A stretch of DNA of 64,000 bases from Arcticibacterium luteifluviistationis (GTDB taxonomy: Bacteria; Bacteroidota; Bacteroidia; Cytophagales; Spirosomataceae), in the NCBI RefSeq assembly GCF_003258705.1, contig NZ_CP029480.1:3162001-3226000 (forward strand), given 5' to 3'. Numbering within the stretch: the first letter of the stretch is position 1; each line of letters begins with the position of its first letter. Position numbers and translations under genes: made by a program. The notes under the pieces are model-generated. The model saw nothing but the letters and a program-made list of their open reading frames with translations, searched no databases and was not told the origin of the DNA. Positions 24,191-33,164 of the stretch are shown here, piece by piece.

Positions 24191-25015
24191 ATGCTTATGA
24201 AGCGCGATTGGCGAGATAAAATGCACGAAATTATTTACGAAGCCGACACCAAAGAGGGAAAACTCTTTGATGTGGCTTTGTTATGGCTCATACTTGCCTC
24301 CGTGGTCCTAGTTATGCTGGGCAGTGTAAAAACACTTGATAGTAAATACCACGCTGTTTTTAACATTACAGAATGGGCCATCACCATTTTGTTTACCATC
24401 GAATACATTTGTCGTATTGTCTGCATTAAAAAACCATGGAGTTACATCTTCTCTTTCTATGGGCTAATTGATTTCTTCTCTACCATTCCTAAGTACATAT
24501 CCTTATTCTTTATTGGTTCCTCTGGAGCTCTTTTGGCATTTCGGTCGCTCCGACTATTAAGAATATTTAGGATTTTAAAACTTGGGACTTATGTAGGAGA
24601 ATCCATGAAGCTAAAAAGGGCATTATACGCATCTAGAACTAAAATTCTTGTGTTCTTATTCGCTATAGTTATACTCTGTACTATTTTAGGTACCGTTATG
24701 TTTTTAGTGGAAGATGATGCTGCAGGTTTTACTAGTATCCCTAGAAGTATCTATTGGGCTGTAGTGACTATGACCACTGTTGGCTACGGAGACATTGCTC
24801 CTCAAACAGTCCTGGGACAGTTTATTGCGAGTATTGTCATGATTTTAGGTTACGGTATTATTGCTATCCCAACCGGAATAGTAAGTTCAGAAATAACCCG
24901 ACAGAGCTTAAATAAAGATGACATCAAAACTGTTTCTTGTGTAAACTGTTCTGCAGAAAACCATTCCCGAAATGCCATTTTCTGCTATAAATGCGGAGCA
25001 AACTTATCAAGTTAA
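24191..25015 (+). CDS. Voltage-gated-type potassium channel with C-terminal zinc ribbon
   Basis: A 274-residue six-helix cation channel. It has S1-S3, an S4 with regularly spaced arginines (FRSLRLLRIFRILKL), a pore loop with the K+ filter TVGYGD (about residues 196-201), and the S6 helix SIVMILGYGIIAIPTGIV. Unusually, the short cytoplasmic tail ends in a four-Cys zinc-ribbon-like motif, CVNC ... CYKC. The tail could bind metal or assist tetramerisation (inference). A decayed copy of the 3' end lies downstream (26630-26780). The start is ATG 24191. Confidence 0.9.
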   Translation: MLMKRDWRDKMHEIIYEADTKEGKLFDVALLWLILASVVLVMLGSVKTLDSKYHAVFNITEWAITILFTIEYICRIVCIKKPWSYIFSFYGLIDFFSTIPKYISLFFIGSSGALLAFRSLRLLRIFRILKLGTYVGESMKLKRALYASRTKILVFLFAIVILCTILGTVMFLVEDDAAGFTSIPRSIYWAVVTMTTVGYGDIAPQTVLGQFIASIVMILGYGIIAIPTGIVSSEITRQSLNKDDIKTVSCVNCSAENHSRNAIFCYKCGANLSS

Positions 25016-25180
25016 TAATAAGACTGACCGCTAAATTATTCTATTTTAGTACATGCTTTTACTAAAAACCTCTTTAACAAACCCACTTTAAGCCCCTATC
25101 CTATTTTCCTAAAGTAATGAACCTTTAGAGATTCATTATATCTTATATTTTCAATAAATATTGAACTATCTATACAAAAT

Positions 25181-25207
25181 AAAACTCCAACATTCCGTTG
25201 GAGTTTT
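25181..25207. terminator. Bidirectional terminator, duplication copy 1
   Basis: AAAACTCCAAC pairs perfectly with GTTGGAGTTTT (11-bp stem, 5-nt loop). It serves the channel gene and the convergent OmpA pseudogene. A diverged copy is at 26852-26877, part of a tandem duplication. Confidence 0.85.
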
Positions 25208-25228
25208 ATTCTTATAAGAATAAGCTGA

Positions 25229-26168
25229 TTACTTAGCCGTAACTCCTACTCCTATCCTGAGCTTTACCTTCTTTCGTATCATTACTAGCTATGGATGAGA
25301 ACCATAACCTTCGGCTGCCAATCTTGATGCATTGATGCCTTTTCCTATAATAGCGGCCATTACTCTACTAGCTCAATTATGCGAAAGTCGCATGTTAACT
25401 TTTAACGAAATTCATATTGATTACCTACAGCTAAATACCATTACCTGGCACATTCTTAACTACTTTGGTTGTATCAGCTGCAATCTAATAATTTGTATAT
25501 GCCCAAATTGCAACCATTATGAGCAAAATAGGCAATAAAAAATTCATCCAGCTTCTCCCTCTAAATATCCTAGTACTAAGAGCTGCCATAGCTAAAGAAG
25601 TTTTTCCTTTATAGTGTCCTAAGTTGTCAAAGTTCAGCAAATCCTCTACACCTGATAAGCCTGCCGGTATTGCCGCTTGCACATGCCCTTTTTGCTCCAT
25701 TAATAAACTGGCCAAACCAGAAAGACTTAAGCCTTCCAATTTTACTTGTTTCCCTATTACACTCATTAATAAAGGTGCAACAATACTTAAAAGAGACCTA
25801 GATGACGATTTATTCAAACCACTAAAACTGCTTATCTCATCTACTACAGAATCCACATTATTACCTAAAGTTGATAAGACTAATCCTGAGCCATTATCCA
25901 ATAAGCCTTGAGACAGCGATTTGTTAGATAACAAACCACTTAGGTTATCCAAAATCCCGGAATTGCTACCAAGGTTTATCAATCCCGTTAAAGAACCCAG
26001 ACCATCTTCCGTAGAGCTTCTTTTCATTATCCCTCCAAGAATAATTGGCAAGGTTCCGCTAAGTCCTTTACTTATCCTAGAGGGATCTTCTCCTAAAAAT
26101 TCTGAAACTTGTCCGACTGCAGCATTTGAGAGGTAACCTTTGGCCAGTTCCAGCAAATTAGTTGACAT
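25229..26168 (-). pseudogene. Decayed copy of the DUF937-OmpA gene
   Basis: From ATG 26168 the frame gives 227 residues closely related to the protein at 26897-28270: NLLELAKGYLSNAAVGQVSE, FLGED, SGILDNLSGLLSNKS, and the membrane segment MNFLLPILLIMVAIWAY, then a stop at 25485. Downstream, in-frame fragments of the OmpA domain still match (MRLSHN, RVMAAIIGKGINAS, RLAAEGYGSHP) but are broken by stops, and the Ala-rich repeats and half the OmpA domain are gone. The stub may still make a DUF937 plus membrane-anchor protein, but the peptidoglycan-binding end is lost. Confidence 0.8.
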
Positions 26169-26629
26169 AAACAAAAGGGGTTTTATTATTGACAACTTTC
26201 GCCATTACAGGCAAAAGTACATGTTGATTTATTATAACTATTAGACTATATAAATCAACAATGTCACAAAAATATCCTATTTCCTTAAGAAACAAAATAG
26301 CTAAAGCACTTATTTTTAAGGAACTAAAACATTTAACGTTCTAAAAAAAGTTGATCATGTAGTACGGTAGTATTATGAATATTAAAAGACTTTGAAGTTC
26401 TGCTATTTTAATGAAGTCAATGCTATCCTGTATCCGCTTAATAATAGCCAGATTTGGCCGCTTTACTAGCTTTCTAATCTCGAATACTTTTGAGACTGTT
26501 TCCAATTTTTAAACTAACTTCTTACATAGGCAGTTTAGCGTGACTTTAAAGGCTTTAAAGCTAAGATTGGTATTTTCTTTTTTTCGTCATCTAAAATTGA
26601 GAAAATATAGCTCCTTCAACTTTTTCAAA

Positions 26630-26780
26630 CGGATTCCATTACTGGTCTTATGATTATACTGGATTATCTCAAGGCTTACAAAAAGATGATATCAAAACGG
26701 TTCATTACACCCATTGCTCCGCAGGATATCATGATTATAATACTCGTCCCTCTATAAATGTGGTGAGAAAGGTATTTTAA
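26630..26780 (+). pseudogene. Relic of the K+ channel gene 3' end
   Basis: The segment ggcttacaaaaagatgatat and what follows match the end of the channel gene at 24905-25000: QKDDIKTV can be read, followed by a degraded version of the zinc-ribbon tail and a similar 3' flank with its own copy of the terminator. Stops and shifts break the frame. It is part of the tandem duplication. The rest of 26196-26896 shows no intact gene; a minus-strand fragment near 26390-26460 (PNLAIIKRIQDSIDFIKIAE) faintly recalls a LytTR response regulator. Confidence 0.6.
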
Positions 26781-26851
26781 TATCAAGAAACTACCGCGTA
26801 TATTCATTAAATATCATACTTTCAATAAATACTGAATTATCTATACAAAAT

Positions 26852-26877
26852 AAAACCCCAGCATTAAGCTGGAGTTT
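26852..26877 (-). terminator. Terminator of the DUF937-OmpA gene, duplication copy 2
   Basis: On the minus strand AAACTCCAGC pairs with GCTGGGGTTT (one G-T wobble), 5-nt loop, followed by T-rich sequence. It is the diverged twin of the hairpin at 25181-25207. Confidence 0.75.
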
Positions 26878-26896
26878 CATTCTTAAAAATCGAGGC

Positions 26897-28270
26897 TTAC
26901 TTTGCAGTAATTCTAACCGCTATTCTTCTATTCTGAGCTTTACCTTCTTCCGTATCATTACTAGCTACTGGATGGGCCGAACCATATCCTTCAGCAGCTA
27001 ATCTTGATGCGTCAATACCATTGGCCAAAATTGCAGCCATTACCTTGTTAGCTCTATTTTGTGAAAGTCTCAAGTTACCATCAGCACTTCCGGTATTATC
27101 AGTATAGCCGCCTAATTTCAATTTAACTTTAGGATAAGCCGCTAAGATATCTGAGATATTTTTCACTTGCTCGGCAGACTCCGCAGTTAAAGCTGAACTA
27201 CCTGTGGCAAAATTGATTCTATCAAAATTAAACCAAGTAGTTTCATCTACTGTACCATCTGCTATGAAACTCAATAACTTTGATTCAATACCATTTGCTG
27301 GAATATTTAATTCAACACCATTTGGTAATTTTCTTTTAAAGAAATCACCTAAGGCCGAAATACCATTACCTACAGCAGAAACAGCATTTCCAGCCGCATC
27401 AGTAACTGCACCAGCTACTCCATTGGCTACATCAGTAACTGCACCTGCCGCTCCGTTTGCCGCATCCGTTACCGCACCTGCTGCTCCATTGGCTGCATCT
27501 GTAACCGCACCTGCAGCATCACCTGCCACATTAGTAACCGCATCTGTAGCAATTCCAGCTGCATCAGCCACATCGTCAGAACAGGTTCTAAATGCCCAGA
27601 TAGCTGCTAAAATAGCCAAAATAGGTAACAACCATTTCATCCAGTTTCCTCCGCCAGCACTTCCTGTACTTACATCTTCTATTGCCGCTTTAGCGGAAGA
27701 TACGCTTCCTTTATAATCTCCTAGCTTACCAAAATTTAACATACTACTCACTCCTGCCAATCCTGCAGGCATAGCTGCTTCTACATTTTCTTTCTGACCC
27801 ATTAGCATACTTGCCAAACCAGAAATGCCTAATCCTTTGGATTTTACTTGCTTTCCTATCACACCCATTAAAAGAGGTGCCACCAAACTCATAATAGATG
27901 AAGACGATGACTTTTTAAGACCACTAAATGAACCTATAGCGTCTATAATACCACCAGAGTTATTTCCTAAAAGTGTACTTAAAAGACCAGAACCACCACT
28001 TAGTAAATCAGCTGCTTTAGATTGATTTCCTAAAACTCCACCAAGATTGTCTAAAATACCAGAATTTCCACCTTGATTTAAAAGACCCATTAAAGAACCA
28101 AGACCATTCTCTGTAGATGCTTGATTCATTATACCTCCCAAAACAGTTGGAAGTGCACCACTTAAGGCTTTAGCAACGGAAGAAGAATCTTCTCCTAAAA
28201 ATTCTGAAACTTGTCCTACTGCTGCGTTTGAAAGATAACCTTTGGCGAGGTCTAATAAATTAATTGACAT
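26897..28270 (-). CDS. DUF937 - transmembrane - Ala-rich repeat - OmpA peptidoglycan-binding protein
   Basis: I start at ATG 28270 (457 residues), the position conserved with the downstream copy; a longer frame begins at 28339. Order: DUF937 (residues about 1-195, LLDLAKGYLSNAAVGQVSEFLGED), one membrane segment (WMKWLLPILAILAAIWAF), an Ala-rich linker of 11-residue repeats (NGAAGAVTDAA-like, about 245-310), and an OmpA_C domain (INFATGSSALTAESAEQV, GGYTDNTGSADGNLRLSQNRA, LAAEGYGSAHPVASN, AQNRRIAVRI). The OmpA end should bind peptidoglycan, so the protein tethers DUF937 to the envelope. The role of DUF937 is unclear. Confidence 0.85.
   Translation of the reverse strand: MSINLLDLAKGYLSNAAVGQVSEFLGEDSSSVAKALSGALPTVLGGIMNQASTENGLGSLMGLLNQGGNSGILDNLGGVLGNQSKAADLLSGGSGLLSTLLGNNSGGIIDAIGSFSGLKKSSSSSIMSLVAPLLMGVIGKQVKSKGLGISGLASMLMGQKENVEAAMPAGLAGVSSMLNFGKLGDYKGSVSSAKAAIEDVSTGSAGGGNWMKWLLPILAILAAIWAFRTCSDDVADAAGIATDAVTNVAGDAAGAVTDAANGAAGAVTDAANGAAGAVTDVANGVAGAVTDAAGNAVSAVGNGISALGDFFKRKLPNGVELNIPANGIESKLLSFIADGTVDETTWFNFDRINFATGSSALTAESAEQVKNISDILAAYPKVKLKLGGYTDNTGSADGNLRLSQNRANKVMAAILANGIDASRLAAEGYGSAHPVASNDTEEGKAQNRRIAVRITAK
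27396..27551. repeat. 33-bp in-frame tandem repeat
   Basis: About four and a half 33-bp units (27396, 27429, 27462, 27495, 27528) encode the 11-residue Ala/Val/Thr/Asp repeat between the membrane helix and OmpA domain. Copies differ mostly at synonymous sites. Copy number is a candidate for strain variation. The shrunken paralogue at 25229-26168 lacks the array. Confidence 0.85.
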
Positions 28271-28558
28271 ATATAAAAGGGGTTTTATTGTAAAAAAAAT
28301 GTTGCCATCGAAAGACATGTGCTTGTTGATGGAATACACTTATTAGACTAAAGGAATCTAACAAGTCACATTAATATTACACTACCTCTTTACTCTCACA
28401 ACACAACACGCTCATTGCGAATCAATTACGCCAGTCAATTTTCTTAAAAAAACCTTAAAATAGATTATACATGCAAATAGGCACGCTCCTATATTGACCG
28501 CATTATTACTAAAGTCAACTGAGATGCTGTATTAAGCCTAACCAAAAAACTTAAGTGT

Positions 28559-29383
28559 TTATTTAACTCTTTCTAAAACCCCTTTTATAATAGTGGTCAT
28601 TTGAGGTTCTGCTGCGTACGCAGCATTTAAGATATCCTCAATTTTGGCTTTTTTCAACGTTTCTGGAATACACATGTCCGTTATTACCGAAATAGCAAAA
28701 ACCTTTAGACCTACCTGAATAGCCACCAAAGCTTCAGGTACGGTGCTCATACCTACAGCATCTGCTCCCACTAATCTTAACAGCCTATATTCGGCCTTAC
28801 TTTCTAAAGCTGGACCACTTACGCTAACGTAAACGCCTTGCTGTACTCTGTCAAAGGAGTTCTCAGTAGCTATATCCTGGGCAATTTGAATCATCTCTGC
28901 ATCATAAGGTGCTGACATGTCCGGAAACCTGTCGCCTTTTATACACTCCCCTACTAAAGGATTCTCTGGTAAAAACAGCGAAATATGGTCGTCAATTATC
29001 ATTAAATCAGACTCCTTAAAGTCAGGATTCATTCCTCCGCAAGCGTTTGATATCAAAAGCCTTTTAATGCCCAAGCTATCCATCACTCTTACAGGAAAAG
29101 TAACTTGCTCCATGCTGTAGCCTTCATAATAATGAAACCTTCCAGACATACAAACTACTTTTTTACCAGAAAGCGTACCAAAAACCAGTTTGCCAGAATG
29201 AAACTCTACGGTAGCTTCTACAAAATCTGGAATATCAGAGTAAGGTATTTCATAGGCTACTTCTATCTCTTTCAGTAAACCTCCAAGACCTGTTCCTAAG
29301 ATAATTCCTATTTGAGGTTGAAAATCAGCTGTCTTTTCTTTTAGGTAGTTGGTGGTGTTATTTATTCTTTGAGATAGGTTCAT
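28559..29383 (-). CDS. punA: Purine nucleoside phosphorylase (trimeric PNP I)
   Basis: Phosphorolysis of inosine/guanosine to base and ribose-1-phosphate for purine salvage. The 274-residue protein has the family blocks: GIILGTGLGGL, FHSGKLVFGTL, GRFHYYEGYSMEQVTFPVRV, LLISNACGGMNPDF, ISLFLPENPLVG, YVSVSGPALESKAEYRLLR and GADAVGMSTVPEALVA. Length suits the trimeric low-molecular-mass class. The upstream neighbour rpmB is separated by its own terminator. Confidence 0.95.
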   Translation of the reverse strand: MNLSQRINNTTNYLKEKTADFQPQIGIILGTGLGGLLKEIEVAYEIPYSDIPDFVEATVEFHSGKLVFGTLSGKKVVCMSGRFHYYEGYSMEQVTFPVRVMDSLGIKRLLISNACGGMNPDFKESDLMIIDDHISLFLPENPLVGECIKGDRFPDMSAPYDAEMIQIAQDIATENSFDRVQQGVYVSVSGPALESKAEYRLLRLVGADAVGMSTVPEALVAIQVGLKVFAISVITDMCIPETLKKAKIEDILNAAYAAEPQMTTIIKGVLERVK

Positions 29384-29433
29384 TGAATATCAGTTTTCAA
29401 TATTTGACAAAATTCTAACAGAATCTTAAACAA

Positions 29434-29466
29434 CAAAAAAAGGGTCAAACCTTGCGGTCGACCCTT
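29434..29466 (-). terminator. Terminator of rpmB
   Basis: On the minus strand AAGGGTC pairs with GACCCTT, followed by TTTTTTTG, about 20 bp after the rpmB stop. Confidence 0.85.
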
Positions 29467-29486
29467 CCTTTCTTATAAAATATCTT

Positions 29487-29726
29487 TTACAAAGAAAGAG
29501 TACCTTTCTTAGCTGCTTGTATTAAAGTAGCTTCAAGACCTTTCTTGTTAATAGTACGCATAGCTTGCGTAGAAACTTTAAGTTCTACCCAGATACCTTC
29601 CGACTCCAAGAAGAATTTCTGCTTCTGAAGATTTGGGTAAAATTTTCTCTTCGTTCTATTATTTGCGTGAGAAACGTTGTTTCCAACTCTTGTTCTCTTA
29701 CCGGTGATTTGGCAAACCTTTGACAT
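29487..29726 (-). CDS. rpmB: Ribosomal protein L28
   Basis: A 79-residue large-subunit protein with the L28 pattern SKVCQITGKRTRVGNNVSHA, NNRTKRKFYPNLQKQKF and VSTQAMRTINKKGLEATL. In many Bacteroidota rpmB is followed by rpmG and a DUF4295 gene; here a terminator follows at once, so it is monocistronic. Confidence 0.96.
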   Translation of the reverse strand: MSKVCQITGKRTRVGNNVSHANNRTKRKFYPNLQKQKFFLESEGIWVELKVSTQAMRTINKKGLEATLIQAAKKGTLSL

Positions 29727-29970
29727 AATCTCTTTCGTTTAGTATAATTCTGTTGCTTTCACGAAGCAACTCCTCAATTGGGGTGCAAATATCTTAAATC
29801 TTTTAATCAATTGCAAGAGGGCGTTTTATTTTTTCAAAGTAATTTCAATCCAGACCTAAAGCCCTAAATCTAAGCTACAAACCAATATCGTCTGTAAGAA
29901 ACGTTTATCACGATCATAAGCAAAATTACGCCAAACTAAATGTGGGTTTTCAAGGGCTTGCACCTTTTTG

Positions 29971-30060
29971 TATCAAGGTATCGTTCCTATGGTACTAATG
30001 GTATGTTTTTATTCATATCGTTTCTACCGATATACCGCTCCAAAGGAGCTACCCTAATAC
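29971..30060. repeat. Two REP-like hairpin units
   Basis: Cores GTTCCTATGGTAC (29983-29995) and GCTCCAAAGGAGC (30037-30049) lie 54 bp apart, the second inside CTACCGATATACCG. They belong to the same family as units at 32398, 32450, 32505 and 37039. The rest of the 625-bp gap 29727-30351 holds no gene I can support. Confidence 0.65.
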
Positions 30061-30351
30061 GATTATTAAATTCTTATCACCGACACACCTCTACAATATC
30101 AACAAAGTTTACATAAAATCTCAGTCTTTACACACTACCCTCACTTTAGAAAAACTCAAACTAACCTACGTAGCTTGTAGAATTCCATCACTAGCTTTTC
30201 AAAATCATAGTTACTTCAGACATTAGAAGAGTCCAAATTGAGCAAACACCTAAACCTTTTAGAGTATGTCAAAGATTTCCGGTTTAATCTTCTAGCAAGG
30301 GGTGAACTATTTATGGAAGAAATTTCAACAAAAACACGACCAATATTATTT

Positions 30352-31833
30352 TCAATCATCCTCGTTCTCATCCTCCATTTCTTCAAGGAGGTATTTTTCT
30401 GGAAGACTTTTTTTCGAATTGATTCCCAATTTCTTTAGCATTTCAGCTTGTCTAATAAGGTTTCCGCTTCCTTTTGACAACTTATTCATGGCATCATTAT
30501 ACTTGTCACTAACCTTTCCCAAGTGTTTATCTATTTCTTCCATATCACCTACAAACCCTACAAACTTTTCATATAGAAACTCACCTCTTTTAGCTATTTC
30601 TAAAGAATTTTTGTTCTGTAATTCACGCTTCCATATATCTGACACCATTTTTAAGGCAGCAATCAAATTGGTTGGACTAATTAGTAGCACTCTTTTTTTA
30701 TAAGCATAGCTCCAAAGCTCTTGGTCGAAATGTAGGGCCGTCATAAAAGCAGGTTCAATAGGAACGAAAAGCATAACGAAATCTAAGGTTTTATCAAACT
30801 TGTCGTATTCCTTCGAACTTAGGTTATCTATATGGCTTTTAATTGACTTAATATGCTCCGCTAAATAGAGCTTTTGCTCTTCTATATCTTCACAGTTTGC
30901 AAAACGCTCATATGCCGTTAATGAAACTTTAGAATCAACAATTATATACCTATCATCAGGGTACTTTATAATTACATCTGGTTGCTTTCTTTTTCCATCA
31001 TTGTCTATAAAGGACTCTTGAATAAAGTATTCTCTATTTTTAACCAGCCCTGAGTATTCTAAGATATTTTCCAGAATCATTTCACCCCAGTACCCTTGCG
31101 TTTTGGCTTGCCCTTTTAATGCCTTAGTAAGGTTTGTGGCATCCTTACTAATCTGTTGATTTAAATCAACCAATTCTTTAATTTTCCCCTCTAGTGAGAA
31201 CCTCTGTTTGGATTCTTTATCATAGGTTTCTTCCACTTGCTTCTTAAATTCTTTCAAATTCTCCTTTAGTGGATTTAAAAGAAGCTCTATATTTTCTTTG
31301 CTCTCTTTAGAAAACTTCGTTGTTTTCTCCTCGAATAATTTATTCGCAATGTTTTCAAATTCTAAAAGCGACTTCTTTCTAGACTCTTCAAATTCATTAT
31401 TCTGATTAGCTATTTTTTCTTGCAGATTTGCGTTGAGTGTTCTGAATTCACTCAGCTGTGATGTTAATAGCCGTATTTGATTATTATTCTCTTCAATATT
31501 TTTCTGTTGCTTTTCATTTGTCAACCTTTCTGAATAAACTTTCTCTTCATAGTTTCTTCCATTAACCCGCAATTCCGTGATTAATGTTTCTTGACTCCTG
31601 TTTACTTCCTTTTCTTCTGAAAGTGTATTTTCTAGTTTATCCAGGTTTATTCGCAACTCTTTCTCAGTAGCTGTCAAAACTCCTAAATCATAGTCTGCCC
31701 TAATATTCTTTTGTTTTAGGCCCTCATATTCAGTTTGACTAACCGTTTTTGAGCTTAAATATAAATACGCAATAAGAAGTCCAGATAGAAACGTTCCGAT
31801 ACCAATCAAGTAAATGCCCTGCATTGAATTCAA
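30352..31833 (-). CDS. rmuC: DNA recombination protein RmuC
   Basis: A 493-residue protein with an N-terminal membrane anchor (GIYLIGIGTFLSGLLIAYLYL), a long coiled coil (residues about 35-230), and the RmuC nuclease-like domain: LTKALKGQAKTQGYWGEMIL, EYFIQESFIDNDGKRKQPDV, YIIVDSKVSLTAYERF, FVMLFVPIEPAFMTAL and VLLISPTNLIAALKMV. RmuC limits inversion recombination between short repeats and is structurally related to restriction nucleases. The start could also be ATG 31824. It is flanked on both sides by repeat-bearing intergenic DNA. Confidence 0.94.
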   Translation of the reverse strand: MNSMQGIYLIGIGTFLSGLLIAYLYLSSKTVSQTEYEGLKQKNIRADYDLGVLTATEKELRINLDKLENTLSEEKEVNRSQETLITELRVNGRNYEEKVYSERLTNEKQQKNIEENNNQIRLLTSQLSEFRTLNANLQEKIANQNNEFEESRKKSLLEFENIANKLFEEKTTKFSKESKENIELLLNPLKENLKEFKKQVEETYDKESKQRFSLEGKIKELVDLNQQISKDATNLTKALKGQAKTQGYWGEMILENILEYSGLVKNREYFIQESFIDNDGKRKQPDVIIKYPDDRYIIVDSKVSLTAYERFANCEDIEEQKLYLAEHIKSIKSHIDNLSSKEYDKFDKTLDFVMLFVPIEPAFMTALHFDQELWSYAYKKRVLLISPTNLIAALKMVSDIWKRELQNKNSLEIAKRGEFLYEKFVGFVGDMEEIDKHLGKVSDKYNDAMNKLSKGSGNLIRQAEMLKKLGINSKKSLPEKYLLEEMEDENEDD

Positions 31834-32110
31834 TTATTTTTCCCTATTAATTTAATTTCTACTTCACCTAACCTATCCAGTAAATTTAATGAAGTTGTTG
31901 CCATATTAGTAATCCCCTAAAAAACACTCACATCATTTCTCACATAGTACATACACTTTTCCAAACTCTATATTTTTTAAAGTAAAATTGCTATTTTTCC
32001 ATATGCCTTAGAACTGATATCTCACAGCATTTTCCAATGGATTTTCAGAATCTATTGATTTGAAATCAAAAAATCTCTTTCTTAACTGATAACAATAAAA
32101 CGAGTCATAG

Positions 32111-32284
32111 ATTGCCCTTAGGCGGTATCTCAGCAATGATGTTTTTCATAAACAAGAAAGGAAGCATTCAATTGACTTAAAAGAAAGTCATTTTGACCAA
32201 AGGTGTCCAAGAGTATGGATTGATGAGAGATTAAACCGTTTAGGATTCCCTGAAATTATAAAATCTCACTTTTCAGAAAGGTGA
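32111..32284 (+). other. Orphan 3' end of an unidentified gene
   Basis: An open stretch of 57 codons with no start codon (RRYLSNDVFHKQERKHSI, SHFDQRCPRVWIDERL, NRLGFPEII) ends with TGA inside a terminator hairpin, as real gene ends often do. I do not recognise the sequence. It is probably the surviving tail of a deleted gene. The remainder of 31834-32384 shows nothing else. Confidence 0.3.
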
Positions 32285-32294
32285 GATTTTGTTT
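32260..32294. terminator. Strong hairpin terminator without an intact gene
   Basis: AAAATCTCAC pairs with GTGAGATTTT (10 bp, plus inner TTT/AAA), followed by GTTTTA. It is not adjacent to any intact gene and overlaps the end of the orphan frame at 32111-32284. Confidence 0.65.
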
Positions 32295-32384
32295 TATATG
32301 GCATCTTCTGTTGTAAGGTTTGTCATGATTTTGGTGCAAAATCTCGCCAAACGAATTGGTCTCTGAGAGAGCTTGTATCTTTTG

Positions 32385-32530
32385 CTACCGATATATCGTT
32401 CCTACGGAACTAATCGGATATTTCTATTTATATTCCCTACCTACGTATTGCACCTAACGGAGCAATTTTGACGTGTCTTTTGATACTTACCCTACCGATG
32501 TATCGTCCCTACAGGACAAGTCAGATGTAT
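32385..32530. repeat. Three REP-like hairpin units in a row
   Basis: Cores GTTCCTACGGAAC (32398-32410), GCACCTAACGGAGC (32450-32463) and GTCCCTACAGGAC (32505-32517) are spaced 52-55 bp apart. Flanks CTACCGATATATC and CTACCGATGTATC are shared, and the first unit has an outer pairing CCGAT/ATCGG. See the finding on compensatory changes. Confidence 0.7.
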
Positions 32531-32544
32531 ATTTAACACAATCA

Positions 32545-33060
32545 CTATTTCGTACTAAACTGATGTTCCTTCTCCTTAAAAAGGACATTGAAAGAGGTCA
32601 TGGAACCATAGCAACGCGTAATGTATTGCTGGCAATCTACTTTGGCTTCGTCTGGTAAATCACTAGCGTTTACCTTTTGCTCTAGCACACGCAGCTTGTC
32701 TCGCATCATCACTATTTTATGAAAGAATGTATCAATCGGCATTTCCTTTGGAGCTAAACCATCTACGCCTGGCTTCAATATCAATGTTCCGCCTTTCCAT
32801 CTATCTCCTAATGGCACCGTCTCGGTTTGACCATTCCATTTTTGAAGAAGTTTGATAAGTGTTTGTTCTACATCAAACATAGAAACCATATCACTCTCCG
32901 CTCCCACATACTCTATTATTTCAAGTTCCTCTTCCAAGTCAACTCGCTCGCTGCCCTGATTATAAAAAGTGATATCATAATACGTAGAATGTACATTCAT
33001 AACTACGCCTAAGCCGTATTCTTCATGTTTCACTCGACTTCCTATTCCTAAAAATTTCAT
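32545..33060 (-). CDS. Conserved hypothetical protein with tudor/SH3-like N-terminus
   Basis: A 171-residue cytoplasmic protein. Residues 1-50 (IGSRVKHEEYGLGVVMNV ... TFYNQGSERVDLEEELEII) resemble the small SH3/tudor-like fold seen at the C-terminus of UvrD/PcrA helicases and in CarD-type proteins. The rest is helical and of unknown type, with DTFFHKIVMMRDKLRVLEQK and two late cysteines. It may bind RNA polymerase or nucleic acid, but this is inference. The gene is alone and divergent from the TonB receptor. Confidence 0.7.
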   Translation of the reverse strand: MKFLGIGSRVKHEEYGLGVVMNVHSTYYDITFYNQGSERVDLEEELEIIEYVGAESDMVSMFDVEQTLIKLLQKWNGQTETVPLGDRWKGGTLILKPGVDGLAPKEMPIDTFFHKIVMMRDKLRVLEQKVNASDLPDEAKVDCQQYITRCYGSMTSFNVLFKEKEHQFSTK

Positions 33061-33133
33061 TTTATCAGTTTTTGTTTACTACCTAATTTCAAAGGTTATG
33101 CCAGTTTTATTCACCTGAAGAAGAAAGTTTTTT

Positions 33134-33163
33134 ATTTATTTTTAGACAAGTCTAAAAATAAAT
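33134..33163. promoter_or_regulatory. Perfect 30-bp palindromic operator upstream of the TonB receptor
   Basis: Two 14-bp arms, ATTTATTTTTAGAC and GTCTAAAAATAAAT, are exact reverse complements around AA. The site ends 1 bp before the -7 box at 33165 and covers the -33 region, so a bound protein would block transcription. Form and position suggest a metal-dependent repressor of the DtxR/IdeR/MntR kind or another dimeric repressor; the identity is inference. Confidence 0.75.
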
Positions 33164-33164
33164 T

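Noticed and set aside
27396-27551. Regularly spaced repeat that could suggest CRISPR
   Set aside because: The units are contiguous, in frame and code for an 11-residue protein repeat; there are no spacers and no cas genes.
27204-27716. Plus-strand 170-codon open frame rich in Ala, Pro, Thr and Val
   Set aside because: It is antisense to the 33-bp repeats and OmpA region of the real minus-strand gene; its repeats are a by-product of that array.
30302-30703. 133-codon plus-strand frame over the rmuC 3' end
   Set aside because: It is antisense to conserved RmuC sequence and has no independent features.
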